The notes under the pieces were generated by a model. The model had not been told where the DNA came from, searched no databases, and saw only the letters and a program-made list of their open reading frames with translations. A stretch of 55,039 bases of DNA, taken from positions 1 to 55,039 of the forward strand of contig JAJEGA010000118.1 of the NCBI GenBank assembly GCA_022820125.1. Reading direction: 5' to 3'. Numbering within the stretch: the stretch's first letter is position 1; the number at the start of each line of letters is the position of its first letter. The stretch is from Anaerolineae bacterium (GTDB lineage: Bacteria > Chloroflexota > Anaerolineae > Aggregatilineales > Phototrophicaceae). A program made the translations under genes and the position numbers. Shown one piece after another: positions 17,262 through 26,408 of this stretch.

Positions 17262-18137
17262 TCATGCGATCGCGATCGGATTCACCCAGGAGCCGGTGGC
17301 GCCGGTGAGCTTCAGCGGCGCGATGATCAGCAGGAATTCGTAACAGGCAGCAGCCGCCAATTCATCAAGATTCAGATTCTCCACGTGGGTGATGCCATTT
17401 TGCACCAAGTTAAACCGGTGCACAGAATGATCCATCGGCGGCATCGCTTCCACCGCCATATTGTCCGCGCCCACAAGCGTCATGCCCTGCGCCACCAGAA
17501 ACTGCGCCGCTTCCAGATTCAATCCCGTCTGCGCGTCGCGATATATCGGATCGCCCTCGCGCAGCAGCCGATAAGTCCCCGTGCGCACAAGCGCCGCCGT
17601 ATGCTCGCCGATTGCGCTGCCCTGCCTTTCAAGCGCGCCGCGGATGTCGTCAGCCCCAATTTGATAGGCGGGCGGCAGCATCTCCAGGCCTTTGTAAGCC
17701 GCCACGTCCAACAGCAGGCCGCGCATGATGATCGGCGGCATTTTCTCAATGCTCAGGTGCTGCTGCCCGGCGGACGTCACATGATCGCTCGCGGGGACGG
17801 TCGCGCCAGCCCCGTTGTACAGACGCGGCTCCCCATCGCTGTCGGGATTGCCGGCGGCGTCCTGCTTTTCCGCGATATGGCAAAGCGCGTCAATATGCGT
17901 GCCGACATGAATCGACATTCGGATCGTCTCGGCTGCCGCCGTGCCCGGGTCAATCGTCGTATCATCGCCATGGCGCAGGTGCGGCGCAATTGAATAAGAC
18001 TTCATCGCCGCGCCCGGCGTCAACATGCCTTCTTGAAAGTCGATGCCCAAACTGAAGACCTCGCCCGTCTTCACCAAGCGCAGCAAGTCGGGCGTCAAAC
18101 GTGGAATCGGCAATCTGCCATAAGCGGACAAGCTCAT
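17262..18137 (-). CDS. Cyclase-family / kynurenine formamidase-like hydrolase
   Basis: A 291-residue metal-dependent hydrolase of the Cyclase family (formerly DUF, PF04199 type). The diagnostic metal motif SIHVGTHIDALCHI lies at about 75-88. Later conserved features are the DVAAYKG segment, LVRTGTY (about 190) and GLNLEAAQFLVAQGMTLVGADNMAVE (about 210-235). Family members open cyclic or N-acyl substrates such as N-formylkynurenine; the substrate here cannot be read from sequence. A GGGAGGG site precedes the ATG. Confidence 0.85.
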   Translation of the reverse strand: MSLSAYGRLPIPRLTPDLLRLVKTGEVFSLGIDFQEGMLTPGAAMKSYSIAPHLRHGDDTTIDPGTAAAETIRMSIHVGTHIDALCHIAEKQDAAGNPDSDGEPRLYNGAGATVPASDHVTSAGQQHLSIEKMPPIIMRGLLLDVAAYKGLEMLPPAYQIGADDIRGALERQGSAIGEHTAALVRTGTYRLLREGDPIYRDAQTGLNLEAAQFLVAQGMTLVGADNMAVEAMPPMDHSVHRFNLVQNGITHVENLNLDELAAAACYEFLLIIAPLKLTGATGSWVNPIAIA

Positions 18138-18251
18138 AGTCCCTCCCCGCGCGCCAGTTTATGTGCCTATAGTGTAACAAATATCACGCTTAATACCGGC
18201 GCCAGCAGACCCCGCCTCAGCAATCTCACGAATCCAATCGGGCAATATCTT

Positions 18252-18319
18252 AGGGCCGACTGGCGGTCCGTGTCGGCGGGCGGTGTCTATGCGCCCTGCG
18301 CGACCTTGCGCGTCGCCCA
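18252..18319. repeat. Palindrome-derived repeat with enlarged internal module
   Basis: GGGCCGACTGGCGGTCCGTG is followed by TCGGCGGGCGGTGTCTATGC and GCCCTGCGCGACCTTGCGCG, then TCGCCC. It contains two tandem versions of the GGCGGTC/GTGTCTACGCG-type module between degenerate palindrome arms. It lies in the 286-bp divergent gap between the cyclase-family gene and the HTH gene. The rest of that gap shows nothing I can name. Confidence 0.6.
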
Positions 18320-18423
18320 AAATGCAGACCGAAATGCAAAGCGATTGCGCGATCATCCAGTCGCCACCCCCGCCCCCAACCATGCTACCTTCCCGCTAAG
18401 TCCAACCATCCCAAAGGACAACC

Positions 18424-19086
18424 ATGCCCAAACGCGTCTATACTCCCGACCAAAAGAAACTCGTCCGCCGCCTGCTGCTTCTGCACCAGGGCAACGTCCC
18501 CATCGTCCAAAATCTCACCGGCTACCCCAAACGCACCATCCACAATTGGCGCCAACAATGGAATGACGACTACGAACTCTTCACTGATGCTTTGGCACAA
18601 AAACTTCTTGCGCGTGCCAATGCCGACGCCACCCGCCAGCATGGCTCAAACCTAGGCGGCGACTGCGATTCCGCATTGGCGCAAGAGACGGATCCCTTTG
18701 CCCAATATGCGCAATTGCGCAACATATTGATGCGGCACGCCATGACCCTCGCCAACAATCTTCTGCTCGGCGACCGCTTCGTCAACCAGCGCGTTTATGC
18801 CCTTACCCGCCTGCTTGACCGCATCATCGCACTCGACGAAACCTTGCCCGACCTGCAACCCGAACAGACTATTCGCTTTGAATATTCTTATGATGACGCC
18901 ATCCACAACATACCGCCCTGGGACGGCGTGAACACCTACCAAGGCGCGAAACAATATAACGAACGCTATCTCTTAGGTATGAAGCAACGAATGGACGAAC
19001 AACTCGCCGAGCAATTTCCCGACGAAGTCGCCGACGATCCAATATTCCCGCAATCCGCCGAGGCGGATGGCGCCGGCGCTCTCTGA
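18424..19086 (+). CDS. Orphan HTH-containing protein of unknown function
   Basis: A 220-residue protein. The N-terminus looks like a homeodomain-like helix-turn-helix (about 6-46, YTPDQKKLVRRLLLLHQGN...LTGYPKRTIHNWRQQW), as in some transposase or small-terminase N-termini. The middle is helical (about 90-145, with RNILMRHAMTLANNLLLG). The C-terminus is acidic and ends DDPIFPQSAEADGAGAL. I do not recognise the family. AAAGGAC lies a few bases before the ATG. There are no phage or transposon genes around it, and its stop lies 63 bases from the stop of the convergent peroxidase-fusion gene. Confidence 0.75.
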   Translation: MPKRVYTPDQKKLVRRLLLLHQGNVPIVQNLTGYPKRTIHNWRQQWNDDYELFTDALAQKLLARANADATRQHGSNLGGDCDSALAQETDPFAQYAQLRNILMRHAMTLANNLLLGDRFVNQRVYALTRLLDRIIALDETLPDLQPEQTIRFEYSYDDAIHNIPPWDGVNTYQGAKQYNERYLLGMKQRMDEQLAEQFPDEVADDPIFPQSAEADGAGAL

Positions 19087-19148
19087 TGCCCTCGCTGTCC
19101 GCCCTCGTGAAAAGAAATGCCGCGCGCATTGCCCGCGCATACGAGCAT

Positions 19149-21509
19149 CTAGCGCGGAAGGGGATCAAGCGGCAGCCCGCTCGGCGCCGCGTCCGGCCTG
19201 ATATGGCTTAAATCTCGCGCCGCCGGGTCGGTCAGCGAGAGCAGAAACTCCACCAGATCGGCGATGTCGTCTTCGTTCAAGGGCAGCCCCGCCTGCATCG
19301 GAAAGGCTACCGAATGCGCCTGACGCTCAAAATCGTAGGGCAGCAGCTGATCCCGGAATTCCGGCGGCAGCTGCCGCGATGGATCATAGATCATATTCGC
19401 GCGCCAGGGATCAGCGTGATGCCGGATCACATCAGCCAGATTCCCGTAGGCGCCGCTGTGAAAATAAGGCGCGGTCAGCTCTACATTGCGCAGGCTCGGC
19501 GTGCGGAAGCGGTACTGATCGCGATAATCATAGCTGACGTTGGCGCGGCCAAAGTCGTCATTGCCGTCTGCGCCATTGTCCTTGCCCGGTCCCAATTGCG
19601 GCACGAGCAGATTATGAAATTCCGTGTCGGTGAAGAGATCGCCGCTGTGGCAGGCAGCGCAATTCACCTCCCTTTTGCGCTCGCCATAGAAGAGCAATGC
19701 GCCCCGCTTCTGCGCCTCCGTCAGCGCTTTTGTATCGCCGGACACGTAATCATCCCAGGCGGAGGCGGTGAATATCAGCTGTCGTTCAAATGCGGCGATG
19801 GCTTCTCCCAGCTGCCGCAGCGTAATATGCGGCGCGCCAAAGACGCTGGCGAAGCGCTCGGCATAATCTTTGTTCCCGCGCAGACGCTCCAGCAGAAGCA
19901 GGCGGATAACCATCGGCGGATAATCGCCAAAGGCGACGCCGGCCATCTCATGCTGGGATGTGATCGGGAAGAGCGCCTGCGCCAACAGCGGATCGGAAAA
20001 ATCGAGGTCATTGATCGCGTCTTCCAGGGTGCGTACGACTTCCGCGCTTGGTTGCCGCTCCACGCGCCCATCCCAAAACTGGCTGCGCAGCAAGGCGCTG
20101 TTGATGATGGTTGGGCTGTTTCGCGGAATGAAGACATCAACAAATGGATTGACGATCATATTGCCATTGGCGGAACCCGAAGTCGCATTAATCAGCTTGC
20201 GGAAGGAGCGGTCTTCGCCCAGCCCATGCCCGCCAGCGCCGATGGGCAGGACTCGCCCGTCGGTCATGGCGAATTCCGGATGATGGCAAGTGGCGCAGGA
20301 GATGTTCTGATCGCCCGAGAGGATAGGATCAAAAAACAGATCCCGCCCCAAACGCGCGAGTTCGCTCTCCGGCTCGATGAGTTCCCGCCCGGGATAGGGC
20401 CTCAAGCCACGCGCGTCGATCACACGGCGCAAGGCTTGATCCAGGTCGTGGATGTCGATGATGGTCGCCGCCGGCTTTTCACGCGGCGGGAATCGCTGCG
20501 GGTTCTGCGGCTGCGGCTCGAAGCTCACATGCAGAACGCGCCCGCTGTAGGCTTCAGTCAGGTAGAGCCCCCCGTCCGGCAGCGGCAACAACCCGACTGG
20601 AAAGTGCAGGTCGTCCAGAACCGTCTCCATGACGCCCTGCCTGTTGATGCGGCTGAGACGACCGCTCGCTTCCTGCTCAAGCAGATTGGTGAAGCAGTCA
20701 TCGCGCGGCGTCAGCGAAGCAAACTCCAGGATCCATACGTCCCCAGCCGAGTCGACGGCGACGTCTATCGGCATGTTCAAGCCCTCCGCCAGCGACCTTT
20801 GGCGCCCGTCGCTGGTAATCTCTACCAGCTTCCCGCTATTGGGAACGTGCGGGCAGCCGCCGAAGAGCGTCACATAAAAGGAATCGCCAGCGCGCGCCAG
20901 CCCGGTCGGCAGCGCTTCCAATCTGCCCCCGGCATGAGCGGGATTCTCCAGCGCCGCAAAGCGATGCCCGTAACTTATAGCGCCGTCTTCCCCCTCAATT
21001 ACCAGGCCATTGCCGGCCGCGTCCGTCGCCAAAGGCGCGCCATGCTTGTCGAAGGCGATGTCGAAGGGATGCAATAGAAAGACGCTGCCGCGTCGAGCCT
21101 GCCGCCTTGTTAGATCCGCTGGACCAAGCGCGGCCGCTCGCAGGTCCGCCGCCATTTCGCCGGGCAAGCTATAGAATTGCGAGCCTGCCAGCGCGATTAC
21201 CAGCGTCTCCGCATCGGGCGAGACTGCCAACGCCGGCCCGCTGATCAGATTGTCCTTGGAGAAGGCGCTCGGTATGCCTGAGACTAGCCGACCCAAGCGG
21301 CCTTCACTGTCCAACAAGCTGATGCCGGCGCTGCGCTCGCCGTGCCCGCCAGCCTCGGCGATCAGAACGGATCCATCCGGCAGCAGCGCCATGCCAGCGG
21401 GGTGATAGAGGCCCTCGGCAACGATAGCGACGCGCGGCTCATTTTGCGCCTTGCCAGCAAAGCTGATCAAGGCGAACAAGAAGGTAAATACGAGTGTTCG
21501 GATTGGCAT
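19149..21509 (-). CDS. Secreted beta-propeller / di-heme cytochrome c peroxidase (MauG-like) fusion
   Basis: A 786-residue exported protein with a signal peptide at about 1-21. Residues about 25-330 form an NHL/SMP-30-like propeller, with repeated blade-like phrases (LYHPAGMALLPDGSVLIAEAGG, MPIDVAVDSAGDVWILEF, FPVGLLPLPDGGLYLTEAY). Residues about 370-770 are a CCP/MauG-type domain with two c-heme sites, CATCH (about 404-408) and CAACH (about 616-620). It also has a RNSPTIINSALLRSQFWDGR block and RTPSLRNVELTAPYFHSGA, typical of this family. Canonical CcpA and MauG lack the propeller, so the propeller may bind or oxidise a partner substrate. Monocistronic; export and heme attachment should occur outside the membrane. 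Confidence 0.87.
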   Translation of the reverse strand: MPIRTLVFTFLFALISFAGKAQNEPRVAIVAEGLYHPAGMALLPDGSVLIAEAGGHGERSAGISLLDSEGRLGRLVSGIPSAFSKDNLISGPALAVSPDAETLVIALAGSQFYSLPGEMAADLRAAALGPADLTRRQARRGSVFLLHPFDIAFDKHGAPLATDAAGNGLVIEGEDGAISYGHRFAALENPAHAGGRLEALPTGLARAGDSFYVTLFGGCPHVPNSGKLVEITSDGRQRSLAEGLNMPIDVAVDSAGDVWILEFASLTPRDDCFTNLLEQEASGRLSRINRQGVMETVLDDLHFPVGLLPLPDGGLYLTEAYSGRVLHVSFEPQPQNPQRFPPREKPAATIIDIHDLDQALRRVIDARGLRPYPGRELIEPESELARLGRDLFFDPILSGDQNISCATCHHPEFAMTDGRVLPIGAGGHGLGEDRSFRKLINATSGSANGNMIVNPFVDVFIPRNSPTIINSALLRSQFWDGRVERQPSAEVVRTLEDAINDLDFSDPLLAQALFPITSQHEMAGVAFGDYPPMVIRLLLLERLRGNKDYAERFASVFGAPHITLRQLGEAIAAFERQLIFTASAWDDYVSGDTKALTEAQKRGALLFYGERKREVNCAACHSGDLFTDTEFHNLLVPQLGPGKDNGADGNDDFGRANVSYDYRDQYRFRTPSLRNVELTAPYFHSGAYGNLADVIRHHADPWRANMIYDPSRQLPPEFRDQLLPYDFERQAHSVAFPMQAGLPLNEDDIADLVEFLLSLTDPAARDLSHIRPDAAPSGLPLDPLPR

Positions 21510-21641
21510 TGCTCTTGACCCGAACCAGCCGCAGGGTAATTGATAGTTTACCGCAATCTAACAGGCCAGGAGTAATGTTGCGAGTTTCGGCTGATGCCCG
21601 CCATGATTCGCGTCATGCTATTCGGGGCGGCGCTGCAATCC

Positions 21642-22469
21642 TCAGCCCATCAGCGGAAGCCGCATCACATTGGCAGTCAAGTCATCTTTCAGCCAGGCAT
21701 AATCGGGATCGTCATAGGGCGGCGTTTTGCGTTCATCGCCGATCAGCTCGCCGGCCAGATAATTCAAGAAGTAGAGATTCGAGCCCGGCGCCGCTGATGT
21801 GGAATGAAAACCTTGTGTGACCAGGACCAGGTCGCGATCGCGAACGGCGAAGATTTCCTCAAAGTCATTGTCCCGCCGATAATTGCGATGCAGCGCCACG
21901 CCATTCGCTGGGTCGGTGCGGAAATAATAGGTCTCGTCCAGGTGCGCCGAGCCGCCATAACCATCGTGGCAATGGGGCGGATAACCCGACCAGGCGCCGC
22001 CCGGCACATAGACTTCATAGAGGATAAGCCGCTCGGCCGGCAGCGGATGAGCGAGCGTGTGATGCACCTGTCGCCGCGCCGCCCCGCCACCGCGCAGCTC
22101 CGATCTAATCTCATCGGCAGCGAACAGGCGCAAGGGATACTTCCCTTCAGCCGGCGCCGCGCCAAGCGCGAATTCGAAGCTGCCATCGCTGACGACGCCG
22201 AATTCCTGCCCCGGCGGGATGTAGAGCGCCGACGGTTTCTCCTGGAAGACCCCGGCGCGGCTAAGGGCAAAATCGCCGGCGCTCGTCTGTATCGCACCCG
22301 CGCCCTCCAGCGGCACCAACGCGAGCTCAGTCCGCTCCGTTTGATGGAGGTAAACCTGCTGCGCTTCAATCCGAACGACGCGAAAGGACAAGTATTGCCA
22401 ATTCGCCGATTCCGGCGTGACATCGAGAACGATCATCCCGTCATAATTCGATTTCAGATGATTACTCAT
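21642..22469 (-). CDS. iolB: 5-deoxy-glucuronate isomerase (IolB)
   Basis: A 275-residue cupin-fold isomerase. The metal-binding region reads GGAWSGYPPHCHDGY with LDETYYFR, matching IolB (WSSYPPHKHD...EE-YYF) and not KduI. IolB converts 5-deoxy-D-glucuronate to 2-deoxy-5-keto-D-gluconate in myo-inositol breakdown. I chose the ATG at 22469, which overlaps the iolC stop by eight bases; the longer open frame upstream would read into iolC. It is last in the uxaC-uxaB-iolC-iolB transcript. Confidence 0.88.
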   Translation of the reverse strand: MSNHLKSNYDGMIVLDVTPESANWQYLSFRVVRIEAQQVYLHQTERTELALVPLEGAGAIQTSAGDFALSRAGVFQEKPSALYIPPGQEFGVVSDGSFEFALGAAPAEGKYPLRLFAADEIRSELRGGGAARRQVHHTLAHPLPAERLILYEVYVPGGAWSGYPPHCHDGYGGSAHLDETYYFRTDPANGVALHRNYRRDNDFEEIFAVRDRDLVLVTQGFHSTSAAPGSNLYFLNYLAGELIGDERKTPPYDDPDYAWLKDDLTANVMRLPLMG

Positions 22470-23460
22470 GCTTTGGGCTCCCCCTGTCTCTGATGAAGGC
22501 TTCGACCTCGCGCCGATGTGGAAGCGCCCGCGCGCAGCCATGACGCGAGACGACCAGCGCGCCGCAGGCATTAGCGAAGCGCGCCGCCGCTTCCCAGCCC
22601 CAGCCTTGCGCCCAGCCGTAGATCAAGCCGCTCGCGAAGCCATCGCCGGCGCCAACCGTATTGACGATCTCAACCGGATATCCGGGCGCGTCAAAATACG
22701 AGCCATTCTCGTAAAGGCGAACACCGCGTTCGCCTCGCTTTAACACGAGTACAGCGTCAAGCTTGTCGGCGCAGTCCCGCACCAAGCGCTGCAACTGCTT
22801 AAGATCGGCCCCGCTTTCGCCCTTCATGACCGCTTCCGGCGTCGGTGAAAGCGCCGCGTGGAATTCTTCCTCAGTGCCGATGATGACATCACAGAGCGGC
22901 AGCGCGCGCCGCAGATGCAAACCAAAAGCCAGCGGGTGCGCCCATTGATCGGGACGCAGATCGAGATCGATGAAAGTTGTGACTCCATGCGATCTTGAGC
23001 GCTCAGCGAGATATAAGCTCACATCATGAGCGCCGCCGCGGCTAAGCGCCGTGCCAGACAAAGACAAGGCGCGCGCTCCCGCCAGCGGCAGCTTCTTCGC
23101 TTCTTCGATCGTCAGATGAACATCGGCGGCGTTCTCGCGGTAAAAGAGCAGCGGAAAGCGGTCGGGCGGCTGTACGCCGACCACAGCCATGCCCGTGCGC
23201 CTGCCTCGCTTGACCGGGATATAGTCGGTGATCACGTTTTCATTCGCCAAGAAATGGCGCGCGAATTCGCCCACCGGATCATCGCCGACGGCGGTGAAGG
23301 CGATGGATTTCAAACCCAGCCGGCTCGCCCCGATCGCGATATTGACCGGGCTGCCGCCGACGCCCGTTTCGAAGCCGGTGATATCGTGGAATTCGGCGCC
23401 GATATCGAGGGCGAAGAGATCAAGCGAGACCCGCCCGACCGTGATCAAGTCAACCGTCAT
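22462..23460 (-). CDS. iolC: 5-dehydro-2-deoxygluconokinase (IolC-like PfkB kinase)
   Basis: A 332-residue PfkB-family sugar kinase. It shows VGGSPVNIAIGASRLGLKS (about 34-52), an LSGTALS segment (about 135) and the PfkB signature NTVGAGDGFASGLIYG (about 270-285) with the catalytic Asp. The N-terminal DLITVGRVSLDL and the SGTALS match IolC better than generic 2-keto-3-deoxygluconate kinase, but KDG kinase activity cannot be ruled out given the uxa genes alongside. The ATG at 23460 overlaps the uxaB stop by four bases (ATGA). Confidence 0.85.
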   Translation of the reverse strand: MTVDLITVGRVSLDLFALDIGAEFHDITGFETGVGGSPVNIAIGASRLGLKSIAFTAVGDDPVGEFARHFLANENVITDYIPVKRGRRTGMAVVGVQPPDRFPLLFYRENAADVHLTIEEAKKLPLAGARALSLSGTALSRGGAHDVSLYLAERSRSHGVTTFIDLDLRPDQWAHPLAFGLHLRRALPLCDVIIGTEEEFHAALSPTPEAVMKGESGADLKQLQRLVRDCADKLDAVLVLKRGERGVRLYENGSYFDAPGYPVEIVNTVGAGDGFASGLIYGWAQGWGWEAAARFANACGALVVSRHGCARALPHRREVEAFIRDRGSPKHE

Positions 23461-24911
23461 TCGGCGGTCCGCCGCTCTATCAGCGCGAGCAGTTCGCCCG
23501 CTTCGATAGCTCGCAGGCAGGCGCTGACCGCTGGCGCCAGCCCGGGCACGGCGCTCAGGTCGCATTCCCATAGCGCCGCGTTGCTCAAGACGCGTTGAAC
23601 AAGGTCCTCTGTCGATTCAGCTTCCGCCCATTGCGCCTTAAACCAGGACAGCGCGTCGGGGTCATCCTTCAGCGGGATCGGCGCGCCCCGCCATTCCCCT
23701 TGATATAAGCGGATGAAAGCGGCGAAAGCGATAACCAGGCGCTCCGGCAGCTCGCCCCTTGTTTCGAGATAACCCAGCAGCGACGGCAGGATGCGCTCTT
23801 TCACTTTGGACGAGCTATTCAGCGCAATCGTCAGCAGGCGATGATGAATGTGGGGATTGCGGAAGCGATCGAAGACATCACGGGCGAAGGCTTCCAACTG
23901 CTTAGGCGGGATTTCCGCTACTGAAGGGATGACCTCTTGGAAAATCAGGTCCGCGAGGAAGCTCGCCAGCGCCTCGCGCTCCATCGCCTCGCGCACCGAT
24001 TCGATGCCCAGCAAGATGCCAAGCGGCGTAAGCGATGTATGCGCGCCGTTGAGAAGCCTCACCTTGACCGTGCGATAGGGCGCGGCATCGTCAACCACTT
24101 GAACGTTAAGCGCTGTCTTTGTTCTATCGACCGGGAACTCGTCCAGCAAAGTCGACGGCGCTTCAATAATCCAACTGTGATAAATTTCGCCGGCCGCCAG
24201 CAGACGATCCTGATAACCCAACGCGGTGAAGAGCCGCTCGGCATCGGCTTCCGGATAACCCGAGACGATGCGATCGACCAGCGTATTGCAGAATAAATTG
24301 TGCTGCGTGATCCAATCGGCGAAGCCCTTTTCCAGCTTCCAGAGGCTGGCGTATTTCAAAATGATTTCGCGCAGGCGCGTCGCATTGTCGACGATCAATT
24401 CGGTCGGAATGATGATGCAGCCGCGCGCCGGCGCGCCAGCAAAATGCAGATATCGTTCGTGCAGGAAGCGCGTCAGCTTGGCGGGAAAGGTCGCCGGCGG
24501 CTCATCAGCGGGGCGATCGTCGGCTGAGAACACGATGCCTGATTCGGTTGTGTTGGAGAAGATGAAACGGAGCTCCGGCTGCCGCGCCAGCGCCAGGTAG
24601 GCGTCAAAGTCTTGATAAGGATAAACCGCGCGATTGACAGCGCTGATAAGCCGCGTCTCTTCAACGAAGGCGCCATCTTGAACGCCGTGCAGATATGTTG
24701 TGAAGAGGCAGTCTTGCGCATCCAGATCGTCGTAAACGCCCGGGGTCGCCTTCACGATGACGATGCCGCTACCGAAGTCGGTTTCGGCATTCAGCACATC
24801 CACCACCCAATCGACGAAGCCACGCAGGAAGTTGCCGCCGCCGAATTGCAGGATGCGCTCTGGGTAGCGTTTCAGATTTGGATGCAAGTCGCGGGAAAGC
24901 AATTTTGGCAT
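23457..24911 (-). CDS. uxaB: Tagaturonate/altronate oxidoreductase (UxaB-like)
   Basis: A 484-residue polyol-dehydrogenase-family enzyme. The N-terminal NAD-binding ILQFGGGNFLRGFVDWVV (about 20-37) is diagnostic of UxaB, and the C-terminal domain contains KVRLLNGAHTSLTPLGILLG (about 283-303). UxaB reduces tagaturonate to altronate in galacturonate breakdown; some relatives act on fructuronate, which would fit glucuronate better. I chose the ATG at 24911, two bases after the uxaC stop; a TTG six bases earlier overlaps that stop. Confidence 0.85.
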   Translation of the reverse strand: MPKLLSRDLHPNLKRYPERILQFGGGNFLRGFVDWVVDVLNAETDFGSGIVIVKATPGVYDDLDAQDCLFTTYLHGVQDGAFVEETRLISAVNRAVYPYQDFDAYLALARQPELRFIFSNTTESGIVFSADDRPADEPPATFPAKLTRFLHERYLHFAGAPARGCIIIPTELIVDNATRLREIILKYASLWKLEKGFADWITQHNLFCNTLVDRIVSGYPEADAERLFTALGYQDRLLAAGEIYHSWIIEAPSTLLDEFPVDRTKTALNVQVVDDAAPYRTVKVRLLNGAHTSLTPLGILLGIESVREAMEREALASFLADLIFQEVIPSVAEIPPKQLEAFARDVFDRFRNPHIHHRLLTIALNSSSKVKERILPSLLGYLETRGELPERLVIAFAAFIRLYQGEWRGAPIPLKDDPDALSWFKAQWAEAESTEDLVQRVLSNAALWECDLSAVPGLAPAVSACLRAIEAGELLALIERRTAE

Positions 24912-24913
24912 GA

Positions 24914-26338
24914 TCAATCGTCCAATCGATAGGTCTGCTTCGCCAAGTCGTAGGCAAGGGCGCGTATCATCTCAAAGGCGTCTTCTTCGTCGATGAAACC
25001 GCGAACGAGCTGCCCCGCCAGCCAATCCGCGCAGACCCGCCGCCAGACATCGTGCCGCGTCGGTATCGATGGGTAAGCGCGCGTATCGTCATTGAAGCCG
25101 GCGAGATTATAGATGCCGGCCGTCTCCACCACGTCATCCAAAAAGCGCGTCATGCCCAGCCAGCTATCGAAGAACCACCAAGGCGGACCCAGGCGCAAAA
25201 TTGGATAATGCCCGGCCAGCGGCGCCAACTCGCGGCTGTAGGCCGTCTCATCCAGGTTGAAGAGCGCCAGCCTCAAGTCGGGATGGTTGCCAAAGCGATC
25301 CAGCAGGCTTTTGAGATTCTTGGTGAATTCGCTGCGGATTGGGATATCGGCGCCCATATCGGGACCGTAACGGGCGAAGACCTGCGGATTATGATTGCGC
25401 CAGGAGCCGATGTGCAGCTGCATCACCAAGCCGTCTTCGCTGCTCATGCGCGCCATCTCAATCAGCATGTGGCCGGTGAAGCGAGCGGCGTCTTTAACCG
25501 TCGCCTCGCCTTTCAGCGCCCGAGCGAAAATCGCTTCGGCATCGGCAGCGCTCAACAGTTCCGTGTACGCGGTCAAGGCGGCGTGGTCGGTGGCGGTCGC
25601 GCCCATGGCTTTGAAGGCGGCTCGCCGCTGCTCCAGCGCCTGTATGTATGTGGAGAAACTGCGGATATCGATGCCGGCAATATCGCCCAGCAGTTCAATG
25701 TTTTGAAGCCAGACCGCATTGTCGATATTCACGACCGCATCGGGCCTAAAAGTCGGGATGATGCGCCCGCCCCAGCCGGATTCGCGAATCGCCTGATGAT
25801 GTTCCAGCGTATCGGTGGCGGCGTCCGTGGTCGCCAGCGCCTCGATATTGAAGCGCTCGAAAAGCGCCCGCGGGCGGAACTCGGCGCGCGACAAACGTTC
25901 TTCGATGGCGTCGTATATGGCATCGGCATTGCGGCTGTTGAGCTTGAGATGAATGCCGAAGACCTCGGCCAGCTCATCGCGCAGCCAGATGCCGGTCGGC
26001 GTCGCCCGGAAGAGAGGCCAATTAGCGCAGACCCTCCGCCAGATCTCGCGATGATCGCGCTCGTTCAAGTCTCCCCCTGATGATCCAGGGACGGAGGCTC
26101 GAGCGGGTATCCCAAGTTCATCGAGCGAAACGCCCTGCGAATAGAGCATGCGGAAGATGTAATGATCGGGGATGATCAGCAGATCAACCGGGCTGCCGAA
26201 GTGATAATCGGCTTCGGCAAACAGACGCGGATCGACATGGCCGTGCGGGCATATCAGCGGCAGATTGGCAACGGAATCGTAGAGCGCAAGGGCGGCGTTG
26301 TTCCGCGCCGGGTCGGATGAGAAATAACGGTTTCGCAT
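24914..26338 (-). CDS. uxaC: Glucuronate isomerase (UxaC)
   Basis: A 474-residue amidohydrolase-fold uronate isomerase that converts glucuronate to fructuronate and galacturonate to tagaturonate. It has the metal-binding LICPHGHVDPRLFAEAD (about 28-44), the central MQLHIGSWRNHN (about 308) and the family signature GMTRFLDDVVETAGIYNLAGF followed by YPSIPTRHDVWRR (about 410-450). The ATG at 26338 gives the usual N-terminus; an upstream TTG adds ten residues. It is the first gene of a four-gene unit with overlaps or gaps of a few bases throughout. Confidence 0.93.
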   Translation of the reverse strand: MRNRYFSSDPARNNAALALYDSVANLPLICPHGHVDPRLFAEADYHFGSPVDLLIIPDHYIFRMLYSQGVSLDELGIPARASVPGSSGGDLNERDHREIWRRVCANWPLFRATPTGIWLRDELAEVFGIHLKLNSRNADAIYDAIEERLSRAEFRPRALFERFNIEALATTDAATDTLEHHQAIRESGWGGRIIPTFRPDAVVNIDNAVWLQNIELLGDIAGIDIRSFSTYIQALEQRRAAFKAMGATATDHAALTAYTELLSAADAEAIFARALKGEATVKDAARFTGHMLIEMARMSSEDGLVMQLHIGSWRNHNPQVFARYGPDMGADIPIRSEFTKNLKSLLDRFGNHPDLRLALFNLDETAYSRELAPLAGHYPILRLGPPWWFFDSWLGMTRFLDDVVETAGIYNLAGFNDDTRAYPSIPTRHDVWRRVCADWLAGQLVRGFIDEEDAFEMIRALAYDLAKQTYRLDD

Positions 26339-26408
26339 AGGACATTTCACGTCATGCTGTCTGAACAAACGGCGCTATTATACCACTATGTCCGCGTACA
26401 CGAGAAAG

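Noticed and set aside
18424..19086. HTH gene as part of a prophage
   Set aside because: No capsid, portal, terminase large subunit, integrase or lysis gene is near; only the N-terminal resemblance is suggestive.
19314..21077. A long plus-strand open frame (587 codons) opposite the peroxidase-fusion gene
   Set aside because: It lies wholly antisense to a gene with clear heme and propeller motifs; its peptide is Arg/Gln-rich without domains. GC-rich codon use creates such mirror frames throughout the window.
21642..22469. IolB-like gene as KduI (pectin route) to match the uxa genes
   Set aside because: The metal-binding segment WSGYPPHCHD with ETYYFR fits IolB; the KduI equivalent has a different PCHTHERR-type segment.
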